Positions 6,655 through 14,361 are shown, counted from the stretch's first letter. The stretch: DNA of 33,121 nt from Treponema sp. (GCA_017521105.1 JAFXDY010000118.1:1-33121); one strand, 5' to 3'. A program made the numbers and translations. The notes: generated from the sequence alone by a model not told the origin.

Positions 6655-7590
6655 ATGTTATTTGGATATTTGCTTGCTACAGTTACTGTAATAATTTGGG
6701 GAATTACTTTTGTTTGTACAAAATCTTTGCTACAAGATTTTTCTGCTTTAGAAATTTTATTTTTTAGATTTATAATTGCATATATTGGACTTTGGATAAT
6801 GAATCCAAAAAGTGAAAAAATTGCAAAAAAAGATAATTTGTTATTTTGTTTCGCAGGTTTAAGTGGTGTTGTTTTATATCAATTTTCAGAAAACATTGCA
6901 ATTAATTTTACAACAGCTTCAAATGTTAGTGTAATTGTTTCAATTTGTCCTTTGTTTACAGCAATAATTGCACAAATATTTTTAAAAGAAAAACACATAA
7001 CTCCTTTCTTTATTCTTGGATTTATAATTTCCATAATTGGAGTTTTTTTTGTAAGTCTAAATGGAAACATTCAATTAAAAATTAATCCAAAAGGAGACTT
7101 ACTTGCCCTCTTTGCAGGAATTTGTTGGGGATTTTATTCTTTATTCGTTTCAATGATTAATAAAAAAGAATACAATTTAATATGTTCAACTCGGAGAATC
7201 TTTTTCTTTGCAGTAATTTTTATGATTCCACTTATGATAATTGGAAACAATATTTCAAATATTACAGCAAATTCAGATTTAATAAATTCAATGAACGTAA
7301 ATCTAAATTTTTCAGAAAATATACAAAGATTCAAAAACTTTTTAAATGTTGGAAATCTTTTATTTTTAGGATTATTAGCAAGTGGATTTTGCTTTAGTGC
7401 TTGGAACAAAGCCTGTAAATTAGTAGGAACAGTAAAAATTTCTTTTGGTATATACTTAATTCCAGTTGTAACAATTATTTTTGCATTTTTTACCCTACAT
7501 GAAAAAATCTCTTTTATGGGTCTTCTAGGAGCAATTTTAACAATTACAGGATTATTTATTAGTAATATTAAAACTTCTTCAAAAATGTAA
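6655..7590 (+). CDS. EamA-family (DMT superfamily) transporter
   Basis: This 311-residue inner-membrane protein has about ten hydrophobic helices in two homologous EamA halves. The first half starts LLATVTVIIWGITFVCTKSLL, the classic helix-1 motif, and contains NFTTASNVSVIVSICPLFTAI. The second has GDLLALFAGICWGFYSLFVS and ends with the typical LHEKISFMGLLGAILTITGLFIS. The family exports or imports metabolites, often amino acids; no substrate can be named. The ATG at 6655 is preferred over an upstream TTG at 6631 because it begins the first helix. No Shine-Dalgarno is visible, and TATATT lies 7 nt upstream. It diverges from the fliG-like gene across about 45 bp. Confidence 0.88.
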   Translation: MLFGYLLATVTVIIWGITFVCTKSLLQDFSALEILFFRFIIAYIGLWIMNPKSEKIAKKDNLLFCFAGLSGVVLYQFSENIAINFTTASNVSVIVSICPLFTAIIAQIFLKEKHITPFFILGFIISIIGVFFVSLNGNIQLKINPKGDLLALFAGICWGFYSLFVSMINKKEYNLICSTRRIFFFAVIFMIPLMIIGNNISNITANSDLINSMNVNLNFSENIQRFKNFLNVGNLLFLGLLASGFCFSAWNKACKLVGTVKISFGIYLIPVVTIIFAFFTLHEKISFMGLLGAILTITGLFISNIKTSSKM

Positions 7591-7643
7591 ATAATTCAAA
7601 TCATTGTATAATATAGATTTTAAATTATTCTCATATTGATTTT

Positions 7644-7673
7644 TTTACAATTTTGTAATAAATTAATTATAAT
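7644..7673 (+). promoter_or_regulatory. Promoter of the PerR-type regulator
   Basis: TTTACA (7644-7649), 18 bp, TATAAT (7668-7673). The start would fall inside the operator at 7675-7689. A second palindrome, TTACAA-TT-TTGTAA (7645-7658), covers the -35. Confidence 0.65.
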
Positions 7674-7674
7674 A

Positions 7675-7689
7675 TTGTAATAATTACAA
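7675..7689. promoter_or_regulatory. PerR/Fur-type operator
   Basis: TTGTAAT-A-ATTACAA is a perfect 7-1-7 palindrome with the architecture of the PerR box (TTATAATnATTATAA), overlapping the predicted transcription start. More TTGTAA half-sites flank it. Autoregulation by the downstream gene is inferred. Confidence 0.7.
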
Positions 7690-7727
7690 ACTTGTAGTAA
7701 TTTTCAAATAAGGAATAATAATAAAAA

Positions 7728-8144
7728 ATGAAAGAATACAACAAAATACTAAAAGACGCAAATATTAGACCATCAATTCAAAGGTTAGCAATTTTTGCAT
7801 TTTTAAAAGAAAATAAAATTCATCCTGACGTTGAAACTATATTTACACAATTATCTCCATTGTATCCAACCCTTTCAAGAACAACGGTTTACAACACTTT
7901 ACAATTATTTGAAGAAAATAAAATTATTCAGGCAGTAAAAATTGATGATGACAAAATTAGATACGATGCAGACACTAGTTACCACATTCACTTTAAATGT
8001 TGCAAATGTAATAGAATATTCGATGTTTACAACAAAGAAAACACAGAACCTTTTATTAATAATTTCAAAAATGATTTACCATCTGGCTTTGTGATTAATA
8101 ATTTTCAAACAAATGTTTGGGGAGTTTGTAGCGAATGTCATTAA
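7728..8144 (+). CDS. perR: PerR-type peroxide/metal regulator, Fur family
   Basis: This is a 138-residue Fur-superfamily repressor. The winged-helix part includes RPSIQRLAIFAFL and the recognition helix LSRTTVYNTLQLF. The regulatory metal-site residues of PerR are present: His32 (in IHPDVETIF), Asp80, His86 and His88 (in DADTSYHIHF), and Asp99 in the IFDV position, where an Asp favours PerR over Fur. The structural zinc site has both pairs, Cys91-x2-Cys94 and Cys134-x2-Cys137 at the extreme end. A matching operator lies on its own promoter. Peroxide sensing with iron or manganese is likely; metal-dependent iron control is the alternative. AAGGAA lies about 12 nt before the ATG. Confidence 0.85.
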   Translation: MKEYNKILKDANIRPSIQRLAIFAFLKENKIHPDVETIFTQLSPLYPTLSRTTVYNTLQLFEENKIIQAVKIDDDKIRYDADTSYHIHFKCCKCNRIFDVYNKENTEPFINNFKNDLPSGFVINNFQTNVWGVCSECH

Positions 8145-8183
8145 AAAAAAATGGTCAAGGCACTTTTTTTCAAGGCCTTGACC
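8143..8183 (-). terminator. Terminator of the ankyrin lipoprotein gene
   Basis: GGTCAAGGC (8153-8161) and GCCTTGACC (8175-8183) form a 9-bp stem. On the minus strand it is followed by A and nine T, overlapping the perR stop. A related hairpin lies at 31128-31157. Confidence 0.85.
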
Positions 8184-8230
8184 GTACGTATTCTATAACA
8201 AGAACTTTATATAAACACTTCTTCTAATTT

Positions 8231-11005
8231 TTATTTTAACAATTCCAACAATTCACTTCTGCGCCATCTTACAGCAATTGTATATGCAGTATCACCAGAA
8301 ACATTTTTTACAGTTTTATCAATTCCATAAGACAACAATGACTGAACAGTTTCTTTTGATGCATTTTTAGCAGCATAATGCAAAATTGTATTTCCTTGAA
8401 TATCTGATTTTGATCCAGCATATTTTACAATGTTAGAAATTATCTGTTTGTTATTTTTTTCAAGTGCAATTGTAACCCCATTTCTTCCTTTTTTATCAAT
8501 AATTTGGAAAGGATTTGCACCTTTTTCTAATAACATTGCAGAAACTTTTACATTATTATTTTCAATTGCATAATTCAAAGCTGTATATCCATCTGAGTTT
8601 CTTGTATCAATTGGATATCCATCTTCAATTAAGTTTTGCAAAAGTTTTGTAGACCCATTAAGTTTTACTACAATATGAATTGGAGAATTTCCATCACTAT
8701 CTGTAATAGTATAGTTATCTCCCAAAATAGACTTAATTGTTGAATAATCTTTATCAATTACCATTGAGAATGGAGTATTTCCTGTTTTATCTCTTGAAAG
8801 AGGATTTACACCTGCATCTCTAATTAGTTTTATTATTTTTTTATTTCCACACAAAGCAGCTTCGTGATATGAATTTCTTCCGTTAACTTCTTGTACATTA
8901 GGATTTGCACCATAAGATAATAGCATTTTTACAACATCATAATTTTGTCCACGAATAGCATCCATTAAAATTGTAACACCATTAATATCAAATGCATTTG
9001 GATTTGCACCGTTGTCTAAAAGTTTTGTAGCAAGGTTCATTTTTCCAGTTAAACAAGCTTCAGACAATGGTGATTTTCCCGCAACATTTTGAGCATTTAC
9101 ATTAATTCCCAAATCTAAAAGCTTATCCATAGATAATTCAGCATCCCATCTCACCGCAGTATGCAATGGTACACTTCCCAAATTGTCTCTAACGGAAATT
9201 TCAGCACCGCCATTCACAATCATTTGAATAATTTCTGGATTATTTGTTTTTACAGCATTAAACAAAGCTGTTTCTCCGTTTGCATTTTTTGCACCAATAT
9301 TTGCACCTTTTTGCAACAAAGAAGTAATAGCATCTGGATATTCCCATTCAGCAGCATAATGAAGCGCTGTATTTCCACTACCATCAGTTGCAGAAATTGT
9401 TTTTGAAGTAATCAACCAATCTTGAATTGAACCGCCATATTTTAATGCCAATCTTAATGGAGAATTGTTGTTTGTATTTGTAGAGAAAATATCTGCATTT
9501 TTTTCCAATAAAATTTCGCCAACTTTTTGACGATTTTTCATTACAGCATAAAATAATGCAGAGTTTCCGTTTTTATTTCTAATGTTCACTTCATCACTTA
9601 AACTAATAACATATTGAACTTTTGCCAAAGAAGCATCATTTATTAAAGCAATATGCAAAGGAGTGTTTCCGTCAGAATCTTGCAACAAAACATTAGTTTC
9701 ATTTACAATTGCTTCTAACATTTCATTTTCTTCCTTCAACAATGCTAAAGATAACGGAGATTCTCCTCTTGTATTTTGTGTATGAATATTTGCACCATTT
9801 GCTGCTAAATATTTTACAGTAGAAATATCTTCATTTTTAAGGGCAATTTCTAATGGTGTAACACCTTCTTTGTTTCTTGAATTAACTTCTGCTCCATTTG
9901 TAACTAACAATTCCATTACATCAAAACCAGCATTCAACATTGCAGCAATATGGAGAACTGTATCACCAAACATATCTTTTTCATTTAAGTTAGCTTTAAA
10001 ACTTATTAAGAATGAATAAATATCTAGCATTTTTGCTTTTGGAACAACTAACAAAATTGGAGTTTTTCCCAAATTGTCTTTTGCATTTACATTTGCACCA
10101 GCATTTAACAACATTCGTGCAATTTCAACATTGCCATAACGCACAGCTTCATGCAAAGGTGTATTACCAGAACTATCTTGAGCATTAAAGTTTGCATTAT
10201 TTTCCAATAAATATTTTACAATTGCAGTATGACCAAAAATAGAACCAAAATGTAAAGGAGTTTGACCATCGTCAAATCGGTAACTTAAGTTTCTTGAAGT
10301 TAAAGCTTCTTGGAAATATGAAAAATCAGTTTCAACTTGCTCTGCTCCACCGTAAATTAAAATTGCAGCAATTTGAACACAATCATCATTATCAATATTT
10401 TCAAAAGCCAAATCTAAAGGAGTTTTTCCGTTATCTGCTTTTACAGAAATTGGGATTTTTCTATTTACACAGAATTCAACACCTTGTGGATTATGAGTTT
10501 CAACAAAATAGTGAACAATAGATTTTCCTTCTGTATCACGAATTTCACCAGTTTTAGTTGTAACAAAAATATTGTAATATTCAGGATCTTTATCAATAGC
10601 ACAATCTAAAGCCGTAATTCCATTTGCATTTCTTGAAAAAATATTTGCACCCATTGTAATAAGAGCTTTTGCAGCATCATAACAACCATTTTCAATTGCA
10701 ACATGAAGAGCTGTATTGCTTTCATAGTTTTTTAATTCTGCATCAGCACCTTTTATCATAAAGAAGGTGATTAAATCTGCATCATTAATCTGAGCAGCAA
10801 GATGCAAAACTGTGTTTCCATCTTCATCAACTCCATTAATATCACTTGGCATAAGAAACTGACCTTTAGCAGCATCAATTTCATTATTTTTAATCATTTC
10901 ATGCGGAGTTTTACTACCAGAAGATTTTGTAGAAAGACAACTTGTAAAAGAAAAAGATAATAAACAAATTGCGAATAATAATTGTACTGTTTTACTTTTA
11001 TTCAT
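8231..11005 (-). CDS. Large ankyrin-repeat lipoprotein (about 26 repeats)
   Basis: This 924-residue protein begins with a leader ending FTSC, with the lipid-modified Cys near residue 23, so it is probably anchored to a membrane facing the periplasm or surface. From about residue 35 to the C-terminus it is made entirely of ankyrin repeats of 30-36 residues; I count about 26. The best copies show the consensus: D-G-NTPLH-A, then a GA-(N/D)-x-N turn, as in SSGNTPLHEAVRYGN and NAGANVNAKD. Some repeats are degenerate. No enzymatic domain is present, so a protein-binding scaffold is likely. GGGGA lies upstream of the ATG. It lies 104 nt downstream of the TrpR-like gene with no terminator visible between, so some cotranscription is possible. 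A strong terminator ends it. Confidence 0.92.
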   Translation of the reverse strand: MNKSKTVQLLFAICLLSFSFTSCLSTKSSGSKTPHEMIKNNEIDAAKGQFLMPSDINGVDEDGNTVLHLAAQINDADLITFFMIKGADAELKNYESNTALHVAIENGCYDAAKALITMGANIFSRNANGITALDCAIDKDPEYYNIFVTTKTGEIRDTEGKSIVHYFVETHNPQGVEFCVNRKIPISVKADNGKTPLDLAFENIDNDDCVQIAAILIYGGAEQVETDFSYFQEALTSRNLSYRFDDGQTPLHFGSIFGHTAIVKYLLENNANFNAQDSSGNTPLHEAVRYGNVEIARMLLNAGANVNAKDNLGKTPILLVVPKAKMLDIYSFLISFKANLNEKDMFGDTVLHIAAMLNAGFDVMELLVTNGAEVNSRNKEGVTPLEIALKNEDISTVKYLAANGANIHTQNTRGESPLSLALLKEENEMLEAIVNETNVLLQDSDGNTPLHIALINDASLAKVQYVISLSDEVNIRNKNGNSALFYAVMKNRQKVGEILLEKNADIFSTNTNNNSPLRLALKYGGSIQDWLITSKTISATDGSGNTALHYAAEWEYPDAITSLLQKGANIGAKNANGETALFNAVKTNNPEIIQMIVNGGAEISVRDNLGSVPLHTAVRWDAELSMDKLLDLGINVNAQNVAGKSPLSEACLTGKMNLATKLLDNGANPNAFDINGVTILMDAIRGQNYDVVKMLLSYGANPNVQEVNGRNSYHEAALCGNKKIIKLIRDAGVNPLSRDKTGNTPFSMVIDKDYSTIKSILGDNYTITDSDGNSPIHIVVKLNGSTKLLQNLIEDGYPIDTRNSDGYTALNYAIENNNVKVSAMLLEKGANPFQIIDKKGRNGVTIALEKNNKQIISNIVKYAGSKSDIQGNTILHYAAKNASKETVQSLLSYGIDKTVKNVSGDTAYTIAVRWRRSELLELLK

Positions 11006-11109
11006 ATTTTCCCCTATATGATACTAGTTCTATATTCTCACTATCGGGAAAAATAATAATACAGTTTAGAAAAAAATTACTAAGTATGTTTGATTGTATT
11101 TAAATAGAT

Positions 11110-11448
11110 TTAATTTGAATTATCTTTCAATAATTCAAGCATTTTGCGAAAAGCACTGTCAGATTTGCTAAGTTCTTTTGAACCCCGAGTAATTTTACAC
11201 AAAGACATTCTAAATTTTTTTGCAATTTCCCGCTGAGTAGAACCTTTATCAATTTCTTTTACCAAAAGCCATCTATTTGCAATATCTTTTAATTCTGGCT
11301 GGGTAAAAAGACAAAGAAAAAAATCATAAAGGAACTTTTCATCACCAGATTTTATAATAAGATTAGAAAGTTCCTTTATTGTTTGTTCCACTTGTTCAGC
11401 TGAAATTCCGTTATTTTCTTCAATACAATTGTCTTTGTTATTATTCAT
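11110..11448 (-). CDS. TrpR/YerC-family DNA-binding protein
   Basis: This 112-residue all-helical protein belongs to the Trp repressor superfamily. The helix-turn-helix region reads KGSTQREIAKKFRMSLCKITRGSKEL, close to TrpR's core (QREL...ATITRGSNSL). The preceding helix (PELKDIANRWLLVKEIDKG) matches TrpR, and the first 20 residues are a polar, variable tail. Whether it binds tryptophan cannot be told: no trp gene is in the window, and YerC/YecD-type relatives have unknown ligands. It lies 16 nt after mrp but carries its own predicted promoter overlapping the end of mrp, giving a leaderless mRNA. Confidence 0.85.
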   Translation of the reverse strand: MNNNKDNCIEENNGISAEQVEQTIKELSNLIIKSGDEKFLYDFFLCLFTQPELKDIANRWLLVKEIDKGSTQREIAKKFRMSLCKITRGSKELSKSDSAFRKMLELLKDNSN

Positions 11449-11455
11449 AGAAACA

Positions 11456-11484
11456 ATTATACAACTATTTCAATAATCCTTCAA
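11456..11484 (-). promoter_or_regulatory. Putative leaderless promoter of the TrpR-family gene
   Basis: On the minus strand TTGAAG (11479-11484), 17 bp, TATAAT (11456-11461), then 7 nt to the ATG. The -35 lies within the last codons of mrp. No Shine-Dalgarno is present. Confidence 0.6.
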
Positions 11485-12292
11485 TCTTTTTAACAGCTTC
11501 GTCCAAATAACTACATTCAACAGATTCAACATCACCAGCATCTACCGCTTGAGATGTACTTTCTTCCATAGGAATGCGAGCCAAAACAGGAATATTAAAA
11601 TCTTCTGCAATTTTATTAATATTACTTTTGCCAAAAACTGTAATTTCTTTTCCACAATCAGGACATTTTACATAACTCATATTTTCAACAAGTCCCAAAA
11701 TTGGAATATTCATCATATTTGCCATATTTACAGCTTTTTCTACAATTACACGAACCAATTGCTGTGGAGAAGAAACAATAATAATTCCATCAATTGGCAA
11801 AGACTGGAAAACTGTTAATGGAACATCTCCAGTTCCCGGTGGCATATCAACAAACATAAAATCAACATCATTCCAAATAACGTCTGTCCAGAATTGTTTT
11901 ACAGCACCAGCAATAACAGGCCCACGCCAAATAACAGGATCAGTTTCGTTTTGAAGCAAAAAGTTCATAGACATCAATTGAATTCCGCTGTCTGTTACAA
12001 CAGGATTCAAAGCTTCTTCACCTTCTACAGCAGTTGCCCGTTTATCACCAACTCCAAAACTTTCAGGAATTGAAGGCCCCGTAATATCAGCATCCAAAAT
12101 TGCAGATTTAAATCCATCTTTGCAAACTTTACTAGCAAGTAAACTAGTTACAAGAGATTTACCAACACCGCCCTTTCCACTAACAATTCCAATAACTTTT
12201 TTTACACTACTTTTTTTGTGTAAATCAACATGAAAATCTCTCTTTTCGCATTTTTCGCTACAGCTACTACAATCGTGATTACATTCAGCCAT
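11465..12292 (-). CDS. mrp: Mrp/NBP35 family Fe-S cluster carrier ATPase (ApbC-like)
   Basis: This 275-residue P-loop ATPase of the Mrp/ApbC group carries and delivers 4Fe-4S clusters to apoproteins. The deviant Walker A GKGGVGKS is at 39-46, and family motifs follow: LDADITGPSIPESFG, VIWRGPV, FVDMPPGTGDVPLT and GLVENMSYVKCPDCG. The CPDC pair (near residue 212) is the cluster-binding site at the dimer interface. The N-terminus has an extra cysteine cluster, Cys4, Cys8, Cys11 and Cys15, reminiscent of eukaryotic Nbp35 but with different spacing. AAGGAAG lies 6 nt before the ATG. The TrpR-family gene follows. The 427-bp gap upstream is full of inverted repeats. Confidence 0.93.
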   Translation of the reverse strand: MAECNHDCSSCSEKCEKRDFHVDLHKKSSVKKVIGIVSGKGGVGKSLVTSLLASKVCKDGFKSAILDADITGPSIPESFGVGDKRATAVEGEEALNPVVTDSGIQLMSMNFLLQNETDPVIWRGPVIAGAVKQFWTDVIWNDVDFMFVDMPPGTGDVPLTVFQSLPIDGIIIVSSPQQLVRVIVEKAVNMANMMNIPILGLVENMSYVKCPDCGKEITVFGKSNINKIAEDFNIPVLARIPMEESTSQAVDAGDVESVECSYLDEAVKKIEGLLK

Positions 12293-12311
12293 ACAAACTT
12301 CCTTATAACTT

Positions 12312-12479
12312 TAGATAGGCTTAAAAAAAGAATTTACAGTTCAAAAAAAGCGCGGGTCCCAGCGACGAAAAAAAATTAATAAAACTTCGCCACTAACGCT
12401 CGTTTTTTAATTTTTTTTCTGCGTCCCGCTTTTCTACAATCACAAACTTTGTTCTTTACTAACTTTAAGCTTATCTAAA
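12312..12479. repeat. MITE-like element with 16-bp terminal inverted repeats
   Basis: TTTAGATAGGCTTAAA (12312-12327) and TTTAAGCTTATCTAAA (12464-12479) are inverted repeats with 15 of 16 matches. Inside, AAAAAAAATTAA (12368-12379) pairs perfectly with TTAATTTTTTTT (12407-12418), and GC-rich arms around 12350-12366 and 12420-12429 pair imperfectly. The whole can fold into one long hairpin. No ORF and no certain target duplication is seen. Confidence 0.6.
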
Positions 12480-12529
12480 ATATACTAATACATAAAAAAA
12501 AAATCTATATATTTCTTTTTTTTTCTTTT

Positions 12530-12618
12530 GGGCGTGTTTTTATGCTTTGCATAAAAACCAGGCTATCCGCTCCAATTCGGAAAACAAGTTTCCGAATTCC
12601 GCTTCTATCCTTCACGCC
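12530..12618. repeat. Cloverleaf-like structured intergenic element
   Basis: A closing stem GGCGTG (12531-12536) / CACGCC (12613-12618) encloses two perfect 10-bp hairpins: GTTTTTATGC/GCATAAAAAC (12536-12558) and AATTCGGAAA/TTTCCGAATT (12574-12598). Linkers GGCTATCCGCTCC and CCGCTTCTATCC join them. From memory, the same GGGCGT...GGCTATCCGCT...CCGCTTCTATCC...CGCC layout recurs in other bacterial genomes. Confidence 0.65.
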
Positions 12619-12679
12619 TAACGTAACCGCCAGTTTATTTTTTTTTAAATATACAATATAATAGTAAAATATATAAAAA

Positions 12680-12712
12680 ATTAGGAGGAGGAACTTTTTT
12701 ACAGTTCCTAAT
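12680..12712 (+). promoter_or_regulatory. putP leader hairpin holding the Shine-Dalgarno in a bulge
   Basis: A very strong ribosome site (AGGAGGAGG, 12683-12691) lies 28 nt before the only in-frame start, with a stop codon at 12714-12716. GTTCCTAAT (12704-12712) can pair with both ends of the segment 12680-12694, leaving a six-base purine bulge that is the ribosome site. The stem base is then 7 nt from the ATG. Confidence 0.55.
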
Positions 12713-12719
12713 TTAAACT

Positions 12720-14285
12720 ATGACATCACAAATGATTGCTCATCTTATTGCCTTTGTTCTTTATTTAGGACTTATGGTATTTGTTGGATTAAGAACAGCA
12801 AAAAACAACAATTCTGCATCAGACTTTTTCTTGGGCAGCAGAAAAGTTGGACCTTGGGTTACAGCTTTAAGTGCAGAAGCATCAGATTCATCTGCATGGC
12901 TTTTAATGGGTCTTCCAGGACTTTGTTATCTTGGTGGTTTTAAAGAAACATTTTGGACAGCATTAGGTTTAATTGTAGGTACATACCTTGCTTGGCTCAT
13001 TATTGCAAAACCTTTACGCAAATGCTCAATTGCATTTGACGATTCAATTACAATTCCTGAATTCTTAAAAAACAGATTCAAAGACAAATCAAACATTCTT
13101 TCTATTGTATCTGTTTTCTTTATTGTAGTTTTCTTTACAATTTACACAGCGTCAGGATTCGTTGCTTGTGCTAAACTTTTCCGTTCTGTATTTGGTTTGG
13201 ACTGGAATATTGGACTTTTAATTGGATTTGTAATCATTCTTTCTTACACAATTATGGGTGGATACAAAGCAGTTTGTACAACAGACTTTATTCAAGGTGC
13301 ATTAATTTTTGTTGCTTTTGTTATTTCTTCTATTATTATCATTACATCTTTAGGTGGTGTTGGAAACGCAGTGGACCAAGTAAATAACTTTACACAAAAA
13401 GCTTTAAGTGGAGAATTTGGTAATTCAATTAAAGACTCATTTACAGCAAACAAATCATTTTCTGTAATGTCTGCAGTTAGTGCTTTTGCTTGGTGTTTAG
13501 GATACTTTGGTATGCCACACATTATTGTTCGCTTTATGGGATGTCGTTCAAACAAAGAAATTACAACAGCTCGTCGTGTTGGAATTACTTGGATGATTAT
13601 TTCTTACATTGGTACATTTATTATTGGTACATTAGGAACAGCTTATCTCTTTAATAAAGGAATTTTACTTGGAGCAAATCCTGCAGAGGTTTCAATTTCT
13701 GGAATTGCTGTTTTAGGAAACGGAACACAAGAAGCTGTTTTCTCAGAAACAATGCTTAAAATGTTCCCAGCATTTATTGCAGGAATTTTCCTTTGTGCAA
13801 TTTTAGCAGCTGCAATGTCTACAGCAGACTCTCAATTACTTTCTGCATCTTCTGCAATTGGTCAAGATATTTTCAAAGGAATTATCAAAAAAGACGCAAC
13901 AGACAAACAAGTTTTAACAGTAAGTAGAATTTCTGTTTTGGTTATTGCTGTTGTTGGTTTATTACTTTCATTAAACCCAGATAGTTCAATTTTTGGCTTA
14001 GTAAGTTATGCTTGGGCAGGATTTGGTGGTACATTTGGTCCATTAATTTTACTTGCTCTTTACTGGAAAGGAACAACTGCAAAAGGTGCAATTGCCGGAT
14101 TAATTTGTGGTGGTGTTACTGTTGTAGTTTGGCACAACTTAAAAGGTGGAATTTTCGACGTTTACGAAATTCTTCCTGCATTTATTATTTGTTTAGTTGT
14201 TACAGTAGTTGTTTCATTGTTTGATAAAAACAAAGATTCTCAAATGCTTGATCAATACGAAGCATATAAAAACATGGCAGACTAA
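12720..14285 (+). CDS. putP: Sodium/proline symporter
   Basis: This 521-residue member of the sodium:solute symporter family imports proline with sodium. It has about 13 transmembrane helices. The segment SAEASDSSAWLLMGLPG matches the PutP region holding the sodium-binding Asp (Asp55 in E. coli). LAAAMSTADSQLLSASSAI matches the helix with the Ser340-Thr341 sodium ligands. The FMGCRSNKEITTARRVG loop and TDFIQG motif are also PutP-like. The start is fixed by an in-frame stop 6 nt upstream; the ribosome site is unusually distant behind a hairpin. It is probably monocistronic, followed by a strong terminator. Proline may serve as nutrient or osmoprotectant. Confidence 0.93.
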   Translation: MTSQMIAHLIAFVLYLGLMVFVGLRTAKNNNSASDFFLGSRKVGPWVTALSAEASDSSAWLLMGLPGLCYLGGFKETFWTALGLIVGTYLAWLIIAKPLRKCSIAFDDSITIPEFLKNRFKDKSNILSIVSVFFIVVFFTIYTASGFVACAKLFRSVFGLDWNIGLLIGFVIILSYTIMGGYKAVCTTDFIQGALIFVAFVISSIIIITSLGGVGNAVDQVNNFTQKALSGEFGNSIKDSFTANKSFSVMSAVSAFAWCLGYFGMPHIIVRFMGCRSNKEITTARRVGITWMIISYIGTFIIGTLGTAYLFNKGILLGANPAEVSISGIAVLGNGTQEAVFSETMLKMFPAFIAGIFLCAILAAAMSTADSQLLSASSAIGQDIFKGIIKKDATDKQVLTVSRISVLVIAVVGLLLSLNPDSSIFGLVSYAWAGFGGTFGPLILLALYWKGTTAKGAIAGLICGGVTVVVWHNLKGGIFDVYEILPAFIICLVVTVVVSLFDKNKDSQMLDQYEAYKNMAD

Positions 14286-14313
14286 TTCTAAACAATATCT
14301 AAATATTATTGTC

Positions 14314-14346
14314 ATCCTCTGGCTCGACCAGAGGATCTTTTTATTT
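14314..14346 (+). terminator. Terminator of putP
   Basis: ATCCTCTGG (14314-14322) and CCAGAGGAT (14328-14336) form a perfect 9-bp stem with a CTCGA loop, followed by CTTTTTATTT. The TCATCCTCTGGCTCGACCAG wording resembles a hairpin I recall as repeated in several genomes. Confidence 0.9.
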
Positions 14347-14361
14347 AGGGTTTATTACAAA
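14341..14361. repeat. 21-nt shared segment, copy A
   Basis: TTATTTAGGGTTTATTACAA plus A matches 31091-31111 at 20 of 21 positions. Both copies directly follow a strong hairpin. Here the second half of the TTTAGGGTTT palindrome is lost. Confidence 0.65.

Larger units (their letters stand above)
12293..12719. other. 427-bp divergent gap between mrp and putP with two structured elements
   Basis: No gene is visible. The gap holds a 168-bp element bounded by 16-bp inverted repeats (12312-12479), a cloverleaf-like element (12530-12618), a probable -10 TATAAT (12657-12662) for putP with no clear -35, and the putP leader hairpin (12680-12712). No convincing mrp promoter stands out. Confidence 0.8.

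Noticed and set aside
8231-11005. Tandem DNA repeats in the ankyrin gene
   Set aside because: The repetition is at protein level only; the DNA units have diverged and no exact long tandem repeat was seen.
12312-12479. A CRISPR array or insertion-sequence remnant in the mrp-putP gap
   Set aside because: There are no regularly spaced direct repeats and no transposase fragment; the structure is one set of inverted repeats.
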